Shown here in pieces: positions 8,078-16,614 of a DNA stretch of 64,000 nucleotides (the first letter of the stretch is position 1; every line of letters begins with the position of its first letter). A program made the translations under genes and the position numbers. Source of the stretch: an uncultured Acidimicrobiales bacterium (GTDB taxonomy: Bacteria > Actinomycetota > Acidimicrobiia > Acidimicrobiales > SZUA-35); contig CALKZY010000043.1 in NCBI GenBank assembly GCA_938002965.1, positions 1 to 64,000 on the forward strand, read 5' to 3'. Below the pieces are notes generated by a model, which saw only the letters and a list, made by a program, of their open reading frames with translations, did not search any database and had not been told where the DNA came from.

Positions 8078-8428
8078 ATGACCATGGCCAACACGCCTGC
8101 TGATTCAAGCATCACTGCTGATCGGGTGAACGCCCAGGCGGAACCCGAACGGGTCTTCAGCAGTTCGATCGTCATTTCCGGAATCAGGTGTGTCCTCACC
8201 TACCTGATCTTCCCGTTCGTCGCCCCGCTGGTTGGTCTGGCCCCCGGCATTGGGGCCGGCTTCGGGCTTGTAATCGGGTTATTCGCCATTGGAGCGAACG
8301 TCTTCAGTATTCGTCGCTTTTGGCGGGCCGATCATCGCCTGAAGATGCCGGTAACCGCACTGCACGTGGCCGTGATTGTCCTCTTGGTCTTCTTGGCCGT
8401 AAGAGACATCTTGGAGCTCACCTCCTAG
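8078..8428 (+). CDS. Small membrane protein of unknown function
   Basis: A 116-residue protein with a polar N-terminal 28 residues and three hydrophobic segments (about 29-50, 56-76 and 90-110) joined by a short basic loop FWRADHRLK. I do not recognise the family. Its stop is 2 bases before the start of the next gene, so the two are probably co-translated. Confidence 0.65.
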   Translation: MTMANTPADSSITADRVNAQAEPERVFSSSIVISGIRCVLTYLIFPFVAPLVGLAPGIGAGFGLVIGLFAIGANVFSIRRFWRADHRLKMPVTALHVAVIVLLVFLAVRDILELTS

Positions 8429-8430
8429 CT

Positions 8431-8832
8431 ATGCGCCCCATCTACCTGGTCGTCGGCTTCTTTTGTGTAGGAATGGGATGGCTCGGCTTGATCACCCCGG
8501 GACTACCCGGCACGGTGTTCTTCGTTGGTGCGGCATGGTGTTTCTCGCGTTCAAATCCGCGACTTGAACAATGGGTGCTGGACATCCCCGCCGTCGGGCC
8601 CATGGTCCGGGATTACCGGAGCGGCCTGGGCATGCCCAGAAAGGCAAAGATCATAGCGGTGTCCTGTATCACCGTTGCCTGCTTTTACAGCGTGGGCTTC
8701 GTTCTCGGGCCGATGTGGCTCCGCCTTCTGGTGGCCTCGGTTGGAGCGTTCGGCATTTGGTTCGTCGGCATCAGGACCCCGACGCGAGAAACAGTAGAAG
8801 CCGAGCAACGAGACTTGGCTGACCAAAGCTAA
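8431..8832 (+). CDS. DUF454 (YbaN-like) inner membrane protein
   Basis: A 133-residue protein with three or four membrane segments and the DUF454 pattern: LITPGLPGTVFFVGAAWCFS near the start, then NPRLEQWVLDIPAVGPMVRDY, then MPRKAKIIA. I begin it at ATG 8431, two bases after the preceding stop; the frame is open further upstream over the preceding gene but that part is a shadow. The function of the family is not established. Confidence 0.75.
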   Translation: MRPIYLVVGFFCVGMGWLGLITPGLPGTVFFVGAAWCFSRSNPRLEQWVLDIPAVGPMVRDYRSGLGMPRKAKIIAVSCITVACFYSVGFVLGPMWLRLLVASVGAFGIWFVGIRTPTRETVEAEQRDLADQS

Positions 8833-8853
8833 GTTGTGGATGTCTCCCGGGAC

Positions 8854-9762
8854 TTACTGCCCGGAGTGCAGCGCTTCGTTGATTCCGCCCCAACGATCGG
8901 GATCTGATTCCCGGGCCTCCAAAACGCCGGTAACCGAATTCTGCAGATAGAGGAGCCCCGGTCGACCTGACAACTCCTTGGCTTTGACCTGTTCGCCCCC
9001 GGGAAGGGTGACGACCGTTCCGGCCGTCACGTACACACCAGCGGCAACCGTGCAACCGTCGCCCAGCGAGATGCCGATTCCGGCGTTGGCTCCAATGAGA
9101 CAGTTCTCTCCGACCGTGATTCGCTCGGTGCCGCCGCCGGACAGCGTGCCCATGATCGAAGCTCCTCCCCCGACGTCACTGTGAGCACCCACGACCACAC
9201 CTTGACTGATCCGACCCTCAACCATTGCCGAACCAAGCGTGCCGGCGTTGAAGTTAACGAAACCCTCGTGCATGACAGTGGTTCCTTCGGCGAGGTGAGC
9301 GCCCAGCCGTACTCTGGTGGCGTCGGCGATTCGGACCCCGGTGGGCATCACGTAGTCAGCCATATGTGGGAACTTGTCGACACCGCGCACCACAAGGGTG
9401 TGGCCTTGTACTCCAGCCAGCGCTCGAAGCCGATCGAGATTATCCGGAGTAACCGGCCCGGCAGAAGTCCAGGCGACGTTGGTCAGCTGTCCGAAAATGC
9501 CATCGACACTGATCGAGTTTGGCGCCGCTTGTCGGCTAGACAGCAAGTGCAAACGGAGATAGGCGTCAGCGGCATCGGCCGGGGGTGCGGCAAGATCGTT
9601 GATTGTCGTGGTGATGACCTCACCTTTGATGAGGCCCAGCTTTTCGGCGAGACATGTTCGGGTGGGTTCGACACCGTCGGCCGGGTACCAGGCGTCAAGT
9701 CTGGCACCGGTCTCTGCGTCGACGTAGCTATGTCCTGTCGCTGAAGCAGTCATGGGGGCCAT
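8854..9762 (-). CDS. dapD: 2,3,4,5-tetrahydropyridine-2,6-dicarboxylate N-succinyltransferase
   Basis: This enzyme succinylates tetrahydrodipicolinate with succinyl-CoA in the succinylase branch of DAP/lysine synthesis. The C-terminal half is a left-handed beta-helix of hexapeptide repeats (from [19 protein letters not shown] through [22 protein letters not shown]), typical of the actinobacterial DapD type. The start MAPMTAS at 9762 is my choice; a second Met is 3 codons on, and the longer open frame upstream looks non-coding. Separated from dapC by an opposite-strand flavodoxin-like gene. Confidence 0.9.
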   Translation of the reverse strand: MAPMTASATGHSYVDAETGARLDAWYPADGVEPTRTCLAEKLGLIKGEVITTTINDLAAPPADAADAYLRLHLLSSRQAAPNSISVDGIFGQLTNVAWTSAGPVTPDNLDRLRALAGVQGHTLVVRGVDKFPHMADYVMPTGVRIADATRVRLGAHLAEGTTVMHEGFVNFNAGTLGSAMVEGRISQGVVVGAHSDVGGGASIMGTLSGGGTERITVGENCLIGANAGIGISLGDGCTVAAGVYVTAGTVVTLPGGEQVKAKELSGRPGLLYLQNSVTGVLEARESDPDRWGGINEALHSGQ

Positions 9763-9878
9763 ACTAGAGGCGTAGCCGACGACACTGGTCGGTGTGAACA
9801 GCGTTCGACCGGTCGAGGCTATGTTGGGTCCATGACTGCACCGCCCGGCCCAGGTTCGCAGAGCTGTATCGGAGCAGT

Positions 9879-10328
9879 ATGGCTCGACTCCTAGTGGTGC
9901 ACCACACCCCGTCGCCGGCCGTACACGCCATGCATCTGCGAGTCCTGGAAGGTGCCCGACACCCTGAGATTTCGGGCGTGGAGGTTGTCTCGGCCGCAGC
10001 GCTGACTGCTTCTCCAGTCGCCGCACTTGAAGCAGACGGGTACTTGTTGGGATCGCCAGCCAACCTCGGCTACCTGAGCGGAGCGCTCAAACACTTCTTC
10101 GACACCATCTACTATCCGTGCCTGGAAGAGACCAAAGGTCGACCGTACGGCGTCTACCTTCATGGCAACGATGACTGCACCGGCGCTCTTCAGGCGGTCG
10201 AGACAATAACCACAGGTCTGGGTTGGAAACCGACCCAGGCTCCGGTGGTCGTGACCGGTCGACCTAGCACCAAGGACCTCGACCAGTGTTGGGAGCTCGG
10301 CGCCGCCTCGGCTGCTGCGCTAAGTTGA
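9879..10328 (+). CDS. Flavodoxin-fold NAD(P)H-dependent reductase family protein
   Basis: A 149-residue single-domain protein. The N-terminal [15 protein letters not shown] strand-loop fits the FMN phosphate-binding loop. [22 protein letters not shown] (two adjoining segments) matches the flavin-binding loop and dimer region of flavodoxin-like reductases. A GGAG ribosome site lies before the ATG. It is the only plus-strand gene between dapD and dapC. The partner and substrate are unknown. Confidence 0.75.
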   Translation: MARLLVVHHTPSPAVHAMHLRVLEGARHPEISGVEVVSAAALTASPVAALEADGYLLGSPANLGYLSGALKHFFDTIYYPCLEETKGRPYGVYLHGNDDCTGALQAVETITTGLGWKPTQAPVVVTGRPSTKDLDQCWELGAASAAALS

Positions 10329-10336
10329 TCGGCTAT

Positions 10337-11506
10337 CTAGCCTTCGAGGCGGTCAACGAGGAGCTGTAGCCGTTCGTCGGGTTGCACCACCGCCACTCTG
10401 ATGTGGCTCGCCCCTTGAGGCCCGTAGAACTCCCCCGGGCTGACCACGGCACCAACCTCGGTTGCCAGTCGCTCAGCCAACGCCCAAGCGTCGCCGTCGG
10501 GTGCCTCTGCCCAGAGGTAGAAGCCACCAGCGGGTAGCGGTGCGACAACACCAAGTTTGGACAACACCGCTTGCATGGTCTCGAGCCGTTTCAGGTAGCG
10601 ACCCTGTTGTTGAACGACATGCGATTCATCACCCAGGGCAACCACTCCGGCTGCCTGTGATGGACCGGGTGCCATGAAGCCTGCATGTTTACGCACCTCT
10701 CCCAGATAATGAATCAACTCCCCGTCACCGGCGTAGAAGCCCGAGCGCGCCCCGGCCAGGTTTGATCGCTTGGACAACGAGTGGACGGCCAATACGCCAT
10801 GATGCCCGAACTCAAGAATGGTACGGGGACGTCCGTTCCAGGTGAAGGCGATGTAGCACTCGTCGGACACGACAGGCACGGAATGCGCCCGCCCCCAGCG
10901 AGCGACCGCCTCTAGGTCGTCAAGACCACCTGCCGGATTGCCCGGAGTATTGACCCACAGGCACAACGCTCGGGCGGCATCGGCCGGATCGATGGCGTCG
11001 ATGCGCAGCAGCCAGTTCTCATCCACTGGCACGGGGACGGCTCGACAACCGGCAAGCGTCGCTCCCATCGCATAGCTCGGATAGCTGATAGCCGGGTAGA
11101 GAACCGTGTCACGGCTCGGAGTTCGAAGCTTCAACCAATGCGGCAGCCCGGCCACGAACTCTTTGGAGCCGATCGTGGCCCGAACCCCGTCGGGGGACAA
11201 CGCCGTCGGTCCGGCTAGACCGGCAAAGTCGTTCAGCCAGTCAGCTGCTGCCTGACGGAACTCTATGGTTCCGATTGACGGCGGATACGAACGTTCAGCC
11301 TTCGATGACGCAAATACTTCGACTACGGAAGGCGGCGGCTGGTCAAAGGGAGTTCCAATGGACAGATCCACCGCTCCACCAGGGTGGGATGCGGCGGTCG
11401 CCTTGATGTTATTGAGGCGATCGTAGGGGTAAGGCGGAGGCACAAAGCCCTCGCCCGGGCTGGAACCTGACGAGCTGTTCTCGGTTTCGGTCACCGTCTC
11501 AGTCAC
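10337..11506 (-). CDS. dapC: Succinyldiaminopimelate aminotransferase (class I/II, PLP)
   Basis: A 389-residue fold-type I aminotransferase. Visible landmarks are NTPGNPAGG (about 186-194), the PLP ring-binding Asp215 and Tyr218 in SDECYIAF, the Schiff-base Lys246 in HSLSKRSNLAG, and a GARSGF Arg. The nearby dapD, and dapF 1.5 kb upstream, support a role in N-succinyl-2-amino-6-oxopimelate transamination. General aspartate-type aminotransferases look similar, so the exact substrate is inferred. It follows hflX on the same strand with a 68-base gap. Confidence 0.8.
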   Translation of the reverse strand: MTETVTETENSSSGSSPGEGFVPPPYPYDRLNNIKATAASHPGGAVDLSIGTPFDQPPPSVVEVFASSKAERSYPPSIGTIEFRQAAADWLNDFAGLAGPTALSPDGVRATIGSKEFVAGLPHWLKLRTPSRDTVLYPAISYPSYAMGATLAGCRAVPVPVDENWLLRIDAIDPADAARALCLWVNTPGNPAGGLDDLEAVARWGRAHSVPVVSDECYIAFTWNGRPRTILEFGHHGVLAVHSLSKRSNLAGARSGFYAGDGELIHYLGEVRKHAGFMAPGPSQAAGVVALGDESHVVQQQGRYLKRLETMQAVLSKLGVVAPLPAGGFYLWAEAPDGDAWALAERLATEVGAVVSPGEFYGPQGASHIRVAVVQPDERLQLLVDRLEG

Positions 11507-11574
11507 AGAATCAGACTCACTCGTCTCGTAGGGCCAACGGTTTGTCCGTCAGCCTAGGGGCGAAGACAGCCCGC

Positions 11575-13023
11575 TCAGGCCGCATTCGAGTCGTCGGACA
11601 ACTTGGTGATAATGACGTCGGACAGCCGCAGTGCCGAGGCAGGTTCAAGACGGGCCACGACCCGCATCCCTTTCTCCTCAGACTCTTCACTGAGCACTTG
11701 GCCTTCTCGGTGGGTGGCGGCCAATAGGTCGCCTCGAGCCCAGGGAATGAAGAGCTCGTAGAGCTCAGTCATAGCTCGGAGCGCCTGTCCCAACGCTTCC
11801 AAGAAGTCCTCGATCCCATCGCCAGTCTTGGCCGAAACGGCCACCGAACCCGGGTGGCGCCGGACGAGAGCCTCGGCATCGTCTGCCAAGTCCAGCTTGT
11901 TGAACACGAGAAGCTGCGGCAGCTCCTCGGCATCAATCTCAGCCAGAACATCTCGCACGGCGTCAATGTGGGAGTCGGTGTCTACGGCCGAGGCGTCGAC
12001 AACATGCACGAGAAGGTCGGCCGACGCCGCCACCTCCAGCGTCGACTTGAACGCTTCGACAAGTTGATGGGGAAGTTTGCGTACGAATCCCACCGTGTCG
12101 GTCAGCAATATCTGCTCTCCCCCGGGGAGCTGAAGCTTGCGGGTTGTGGGATCGAGGGTGGCGAAGAGGCGATCCTCAATTCGAACATCGGCTCCCGTCA
12201 ACCGTTGCAGCAACGACGACTTGCCGGCGTTGGTGTAGCCGACGATAGACACGGTGCGATACGGAGATCTGTGGCGGGCCTTACGTTGATTGTCTCGACG
12301 AGCCGAGATCGAGGCCAGATCTCGTTCCAACTTGTGCATCCGGCGCACCAGTCGGCGACGATCGACCTCAAGCTGGGTTTCGCCCGGCCCTCTGGTGCCG
12401 ATGCCGCCTCCCTGCTGACTGAAGTTCTTCTTGTTCCTCAGCCGGGGAAGCCGGTAGCGGAGTTGTGCCAGCTCAACCTGTGCCTTGCCTTCGGCTGATG
12501 TTGCGTGCTGGGCAAAGATGTCGAGAATGACCGCCGTTCGATCGAGGGCCGTCCTCTTAAGCATCTTTTCCAGATTGACCTGTTGGCCAGGACTCAACTC
12601 ATCGTCAAACACCACCGTGTCGGCATCGATGGCCTTCGAAGATTCAAGGATCTCCTGTACCTTTCCTCGACCAACGAAGGTTGCAGGATCAGGTCGGTCC
12701 CGCTTTTGGACGATCCGCTCCAGGGCGTCGGCCCCGGCGGTGTCAATCAGAAGAGCGAGTTCGTCGAGCGATGCATCGGTCTCGGCTTCGGTCCGATCGG
12801 TCGTGGTCACTCCAACCAGGACGATTCGCTCCCGAAAAGCTCGGTCGAGGAATCCAGTCTCAGCGCCACCGAACTCGCCAAAGGCACCACGGTGATCGCT
12901 TTCGAGCGACCCGTCGTCCCATGTCAGCGACGTCTGTTCGGCAAACTCATCGAAGTCGATCTCGGCCCCGCCCTCCGTCTTCAGCTCTGAAGTTTCGGTC
13001 GACAGTCGATCGTCAGCCAACAA
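11575..13023 (-). CDS. hflX: Ribosome-associated GTPase HflX
   Basis: HflX splits stalled ribosomes under stress. The N-terminal domain has the family GRGKVQEI and VVFDDELSPGQQ motifs and the GGGIGTRGPGETQLE signature. The G domain has P-loop GYTNAGKSSL, switch DTVGFVRKLPH and NKLD. The likely start is a TTG at 13020-13023 overlapping the dapF stop and preceded by GGAAAGG. The open frame extends to an ATG at 13083, but that would give a 71-base overlap. An acidic stretch of about 45 residues precedes the domain. Confidence 0.9.
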   Translation of the reverse strand: MLADDRLSTETSELKTEGGAEIDFDEFAEQTSLTWDDGSLESDHRGAFGEFGGAETGFLDRAFRERIVLVGVTTTDRTEAETDASLDELALLIDTAGADALERIVQKRDRPDPATFVGRGKVQEILESSKAIDADTVVFDDELSPGQQVNLEKMLKRTALDRTAVILDIFAQHATSAEGKAQVELAQLRYRLPRLRNKKNFSQQGGGIGTRGPGETQLEVDRRRLVRRMHKLERDLASISARRDNQRKARHRSPYRTVSIVGYTNAGKSSLLQRLTGADVRIEDRLFATLDPTTRKLQLPGGEQILLTDTVGFVRKLPHQLVEAFKSTLEVAASADLLVHVVDASAVDTDSHIDAVRDVLAEIDAEELPQLLVFNKLDLADDAEALVRRHPGSVAVSAKTGDGIEDFLEALGQALRAMTELYELFIPWARGDLLAATHREGQVLSEESEEKGMRVVARLEPASALRLSDVIITKLSDDSNAA

Positions 13024-13855
13024 GCACCTTTCCGATACAGGTCGAAGGTCCGGTGAGGTAAATATCGTCACCTGAGAGATCAACAGTAGCTGAACCCCCG
13101 GGCATGGTCACGGCGATTTCGTTTCCGACCAGATCCAGGCGGTGTCCGGCCCACGCCGCGGCACACGCTCCGGATCCGCAGGCTTGGGTTACCCCGACCC
13201 CGCGCTCCCAAACAACCAGGTCCATACTGCCAGGCCCGGTTACCCGAACGCAGTGGACATTCATCCCGGTCGAAAATTCGGCCTCGATGATCGGGCCGAT
13301 CTCGGCTATGTCGATGCCATCGAGGTCGGAAAAGAAGGCCACAAGGTGAGGATTGCCAAGATCGACAGCCAACTGGTGATCGGGAGCGAGGCCGACCTCA
13401 CTCCACCCTGTGGCGATAGCTGGGCCGCTGCCGCCAGGACCCATCGAAGCCTTGACTTGCCAAGTTAGTCCTTCAACCGGCCAGACCGCTAGAGACCTGA
13501 TCCCAGCATCTGTATTGACAACAATGTCGAACACCTCGGCCTTGTTCTCACTACCCATCCGGTGCATCGAGATGGCCTGCCCGAGGCACCTCAGACCGTT
13601 TCCGCTGATCTCCGCTCGGCCGCCGTCTGCGTTCCACAACACCATCGACCAGTGGTCGGCACCGGCATTGCCGCCTATGGGGTCGGTGACGCGATGGGCA
13701 ACCAGTAGCCCATCGGCCCCGAAGCCGGTGTGACGATCGCACCAGGCTTGGGCGGACTCGGCGCCCAACTCAACCTCGGGATCGAGAGCGATCAGAAAGT
13801 CGTTGCCCAAGCCATGGTGTTTTACAAGCTCAACGTTCACTGCGGCGATAGCCAT
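13013..13855 (-). CDS. dapF: Diaminopimelate epimerase with Ser in place of the first catalytic Cys
   Basis: A 280-residue enzyme expected to interconvert LL- and meso-diaminopimelate, the last step before peptidoglycan or lysine. It has HGLGNDF near the start (residues 14-20), the substrate loop NADGGRAEISGNG, and the second catalytic cysteine Cys226 in QACGSGAC. The first catalytic position, normally Cys in the motif xxCGNG, is Ser84; a Cys sits six residues later (Cys90). The surroundings are otherwise intact and the gene sits in the usual miaA-dapF-hflX neighbourhood. The overlap with hflX suggests coupling. Confidence 0.88.
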   Translation of the reverse strand: MAIAAVNVELVKHHGLGNDFLIALDPEVELGAESAQAWCDRHTGFGADGLLVAHRVTDPIGGNAGADHWSMVLWNADGGRAEISGNGLRCLGQAISMHRMGSENKAEVFDIVVNTDAGIRSLAVWPVEGLTWQVKASMGPGGSGPAIATGWSEVGLAPDHQLAVDLGNPHLVAFFSDLDGIDIAEIGPIIEAEFSTGMNVHCVRVTGPGSMDLVVWERGVGVTQACGSGACAAAWAGHRLDLVGNEIAVTMPGGSATVDLSGDDIYLTGPSTCIGKVLVG

Positions 13856-13927
13856 TGTTCCACTGTACGTCGCCGTGATGCATGCTTTTGCCGACAGGTC
13901 CCTGACCTGGACGAAACCGAGTGACGT

Positions 13928-14074
13928 TCAGAATCCAAGCAGATCGGCGAAGCCGATGGCAACCACGACGGCGTAGATAAGAATCGCCAATTTCACCAGC
14001 ATCAGGAGTGCCGAGACAACCCGACGGCCCCGACGCGGGTCATCGATCCACCTGACAGCCCGATGCATCGACAT
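13928..14074 (-). CDS. Possible small membrane protein (48 aa)
   Basis: A short frame from ATG 14074 encodes MSMHRAVRWIDDPRRGRR followed by one strongly hydrophobic segment (about residues 20-42) and ends at a TGA. A basic N-terminus plus a single helix looks like a real small membrane protein, and it fills much of an otherwise empty 358-base gap between miaA and dapF on the same strand. No clear ribosome site is visible and I know no homologue, so this is tentative. Confidence 0.4.
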   Translation of the reverse strand: MSMHRAVRWIDDPRRGRRVVSALLMLVKLAILIYAVVVAIGFADLLGF

Positions 14075-14213
14075 CGGTTTCACCGCTCGCCTGGTTCGGA
14101 GTGTATGGATCGCCTTATTATCTAGCCAGGCTCAGGGGGCAACAGGGTCGGCAAAGGTGCCAACGCATCACGAGACCTACAGACAACCGCTTAGCGGCGA
14201 TGGTCCCTTTGGC

Positions 14214-15152
14214 CTAGGATGCTGCCTGGTCCACACCGCTGTCGCCTTCGGACGAATCCTGCTGCCACCAAGTGGCGATCCGGTCAACCAGCTGGGGGTC
14301 TAGGGCTGGAAACCAGGTGATTCTGGGGTCTCGGCGAAACCAACGCTGCTGCCTCCTGGCAAAACGTCGTGTCCGGCGCTTCGCCTCTTCCAGCGCGTCG
14401 TCCAACGACAAATCACCGTCGAGGTGCTGAAGCAGTTCTTTGTATCCAAGGGCTTGAGCGGCCGTTTTGGACATCCCGGCCTCGGCCACAGCCGCCACTT
14501 CGCTTAGCATGCCTTCGGCCATTTGCCGGTCGTAGCGAGCGTCGATTCGACGGTCCATCTCGTCACGATCTATCTCAAGGCCGGCCAATCGAAACCGACT
14601 CGGAGGATAGCTGTCCACCCCCGGACCAAAGCTGGAGAACGGTCGACCGGAGCCGACGGACACCTCAAGCGCCCGAATGACCCGGCGGCGATTGCCCGGC
14701 AACATCTTGTCCGCCGCTTCAGGGTCAAGTAGGCGAAGGCGATTCCACAGTGACCCGGTGTCGGCTTCGGCTTCTAGTTGGGCTCTAACATCCGGATACT
14801 GCGGAGGTACGTTGAAATTGTCGACCACGGCACGGACGTAGAGGCCGGTGCCGCCGACGATGACCACTGGATTACCTGCCTCTTCGACCGAGGTGAGAGC
14901 GTCTGAAGCCAGCTGTTGAAAGTCGGTGACGGCGAACTCTTGGTGAGGCTCAACGACGTCGACGCCATGATGAGGTACCAGCGAACGATCGTCCTCCGAC
15001 GGTTTGGCCGTTCCGATGTCCATCGTCCGGTAGACAGCCATGGCGTCGGCTGAAATCACTTCGGTTCCGGGGAATCGGCGAGCCACAGCCAAGGCGGCTG
15101 TCGACTTGCCACAGGCCGTCGGACCGACGACAACTAGTGGTTGAGTGGTCAT
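14214..15152 (-). CDS. miaA: tRNA dimethylallyltransferase
   Basis: MiaA adds a dimethylallyl group to A37 of tRNAs reading U-starting codons. The 312 residues start with the P-loop GPTACGKST (10-18) and continue with SADAMAVYRTMDIGTAKP, HHGVDVVEP, GGTGLYVRA, and the C-terminal QALGYKELLQHLDG and RRTRRFARRQQRWFRRD segments. Its start codon overlaps the stop of the upstream phosphotransferase-like gene by one base (TAATG). Its product is the substrate of MiaB, encoded upstream in the same run. Confidence 0.96.
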   Translation of the reverse strand: MTTQPLVVVGPTACGKSTAALAVARRFPGTEVISADAMAVYRTMDIGTAKPSEDDRSLVPHHGVDVVEPHQEFAVTDFQQLASDALTSVEEAGNPVVIVGGTGLYVRAVVDNFNVPPQYPDVRAQLEAEADTGSLWNRLRLLDPEAADKMLPGNRRRVIRALEVSVGSGRPFSSFGPGVDSYPPSRFRLAGLEIDRDEMDRRIDARYDRQMAEGMLSEVAAVAEAGMSKTAAQALGYKELLQHLDGDLSLDDALEEAKRRTRRFARRQQRWFRRDPRITWFPALDPQLVDRIATWWQQDSSEGDSGVDQAAS

Positions 15153-15793
15153 TACACCGCGATCTCAGACAACCCCAGTTGCTCCACGAGAATCGTCATC
15201 AGCACGTAGGCATCCAGCCGAATGAGGTCGGGTTCGGTGTCGTATGCCTCGTAGAAAGCGAAAAGAGCCTCGGCCCCGGCGACCGTCGGCAGGTACCGGT
15301 GGAGCACCGCTAGGTCTCGGTGGCGATCGCCGACGCCGAGATGATCCAGACCGTCGAGAACGACAACAGGAGCACCGACTCGATCTTGCACTATCCAATT
15401 CTGTGGTTGAAGGTCGCCGTGCACGATCACCGGAGGCAACTCGGGACCAGATGAGAGTCCAAGCTGAGTCTCGACCATCTCGACCAGCTCACCGGCCGAG
15501 TAGCGATCGTATGGAGCAGGCAGGCGCACTGCTTCGGCTCCGCCGGACGAAATCGTCTGGTTTAGTTCGTTAAGCACCGCTTCGGCCGAAGCGTCGAAGG
15601 GGCATGTTGACGCCGGCAACGAATGCAACTGCGACATGGCCAAACCCAGGAGTTGGCCTAAATCCCTGGCCCCGAGCGCGCCGACATTGGATTCATCTGC
15701 AGAGTCCGATGTCACCGCACGGCCCACCGTGAACGTTGCTGTCAGCAGTTCCGATTCGACTGCAGCAACCAGCCAGTTGCGCCGCTCACCCAT
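15152..15793 (-). CDS. Aminoglycoside/choline phosphotransferase-like protein
   Basis: A 213-residue protein with the phosphotransferase-type kinase core: VIVHGDLQPQNWIV holds the catalytic Asp and Asn, and LDGLDHLGVGDRHRDLA is the metal-binding segment. The N-lobe is short compared with full-length APH enzymes and no clear nucleotide Lys is visible, so activity is uncertain. It overlaps the hydrolase gene upstream by 8 bases and miaA downstream by 1, implying co-translation between miaB and miaA. The substrate is unknown. Confidence 0.65.
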   Translation of the reverse strand: MGERRNWLVAAVESELLTATFTVGRAVTSDSADESNVGALGARDLGQLLGLAMSQLHSLPASTCPFDASAEAVLNELNQTISSGGAEAVRLPAPYDRYSAGELVEMVETQLGLSSGPELPPVIVHGDLQPQNWIVQDRVGAPVVVLDGLDHLGVGDRHRDLAVLHRYLPTVAGAEALFAFYEAYDTEPDLIRLDAYVLMTILVEQLGLSEIAV

Positions 15794-16574
15794 CGGTGAA
15801 GGCGGAGCTGGGGTTTTCTCCGGCCAGCCGCAGAACCATGGCCGTCAAGGTTCCGGCAACCGCCTCCGGTGCTACCACCTGATGAAGGTGATCACCGGTC
15901 AGTTGCAGCGTGAACCAACCCTCGGACTTGGCTTGCTGTCGCGCCACCTCATAGCTTCCGCCGAAGGCGAGGTAACCTCGACCGACTTCGGGTGGCAACT
16001 CGGGAACCGGGCAGATTTGATCGAACCAACTGCGAGGAATCGACGGAGCCTGATCGAACACCACAGCACGAGCCTCGGGGTCGACCACCAGACCTGAAAC
16101 GAACGAACCCCACCAGCGCGGCCAAGGGGGAAGATAGTCGTTTGGTCGCATCAAACCGTCGAGCAGTTCAGCGAACTTCGGTTCGTCCCGGGCCAGGGAT
16201 CTGCCATCTGGAAACCTACCGTCCACCAAAATCATGGCCTCGACCGGTCGACCCCATCGGATCAAACAGTCGACCAGCATCGGCGCCCTACCGCATGCCG
16301 CTGAGTGAGTGACTACCACCGCGGGGTTCGGATTACCGAGCCCGTCAGCTTCCTTGATGACCTCTTCCAACCACGGGCTCACATGATCCTCGCAGCCAGG
16401 AGTGGTCATTGACGGCTGCGGCACGACGACGTTGTGCCCTGAGCTCCTCAGTGTGTCGGCGACATCCTGCCAGCTTGCCGATCCCAGCAAAGGGCTGGGA
16501 ACCAACAACCAGTTACGCGATGTCGATGCCAAAGTTCCCTCCTGGGATGAGGCCCGATCAACCCACACTGTCAT
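15786..16574 (-). CDS. Alpha/beta-hydrolase-like protein
   Basis: A 262-residue protein with an alpha/beta-hydrolase outline: the LLVPSPLLGSASWQDVADTL oxyanion region, an elbow VVVTHSAACGRAP whose Ser replaces the usual G-x-S-x-G context with H-S-A-A-C, an Asp in LVDGRFP, and a late His in TGDHLHQVV. Whether it is catalytically active is unclear. It sits 40 bases after miaB and overlaps the phosphotransferase-like gene, so it belongs to the miaB-miaA run. The substrate is unknown. Confidence 0.6.
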   Translation of the reverse strand: MTVWVDRASSQEGTLASTSRNWLLVPSPLLGSASWQDVADTLRSSGHNVVVPQPSMTTPGCEDHVSPWLEEVIKEADGLGNPNPAVVVTHSAACGRAPMLVDCLIRWGRPVEAMILVDGRFPDGRSLARDEPKFAELLDGLMRPNDYLPPWPRWWGSFVSGLVVDPEARAVVFDQAPSIPRSWFDQICPVPELPPEVGRGYLAFGGSYEVARQQAKSEGWFTLQLTGDHLHQVVAPEAVAGTLTAMVLRLAGENPSSAFTDG

Positions 16575-16614
16575 CGGCCGGTAGCCGATGCAAATCGCCT
16601 CGTCAGCACCGACA

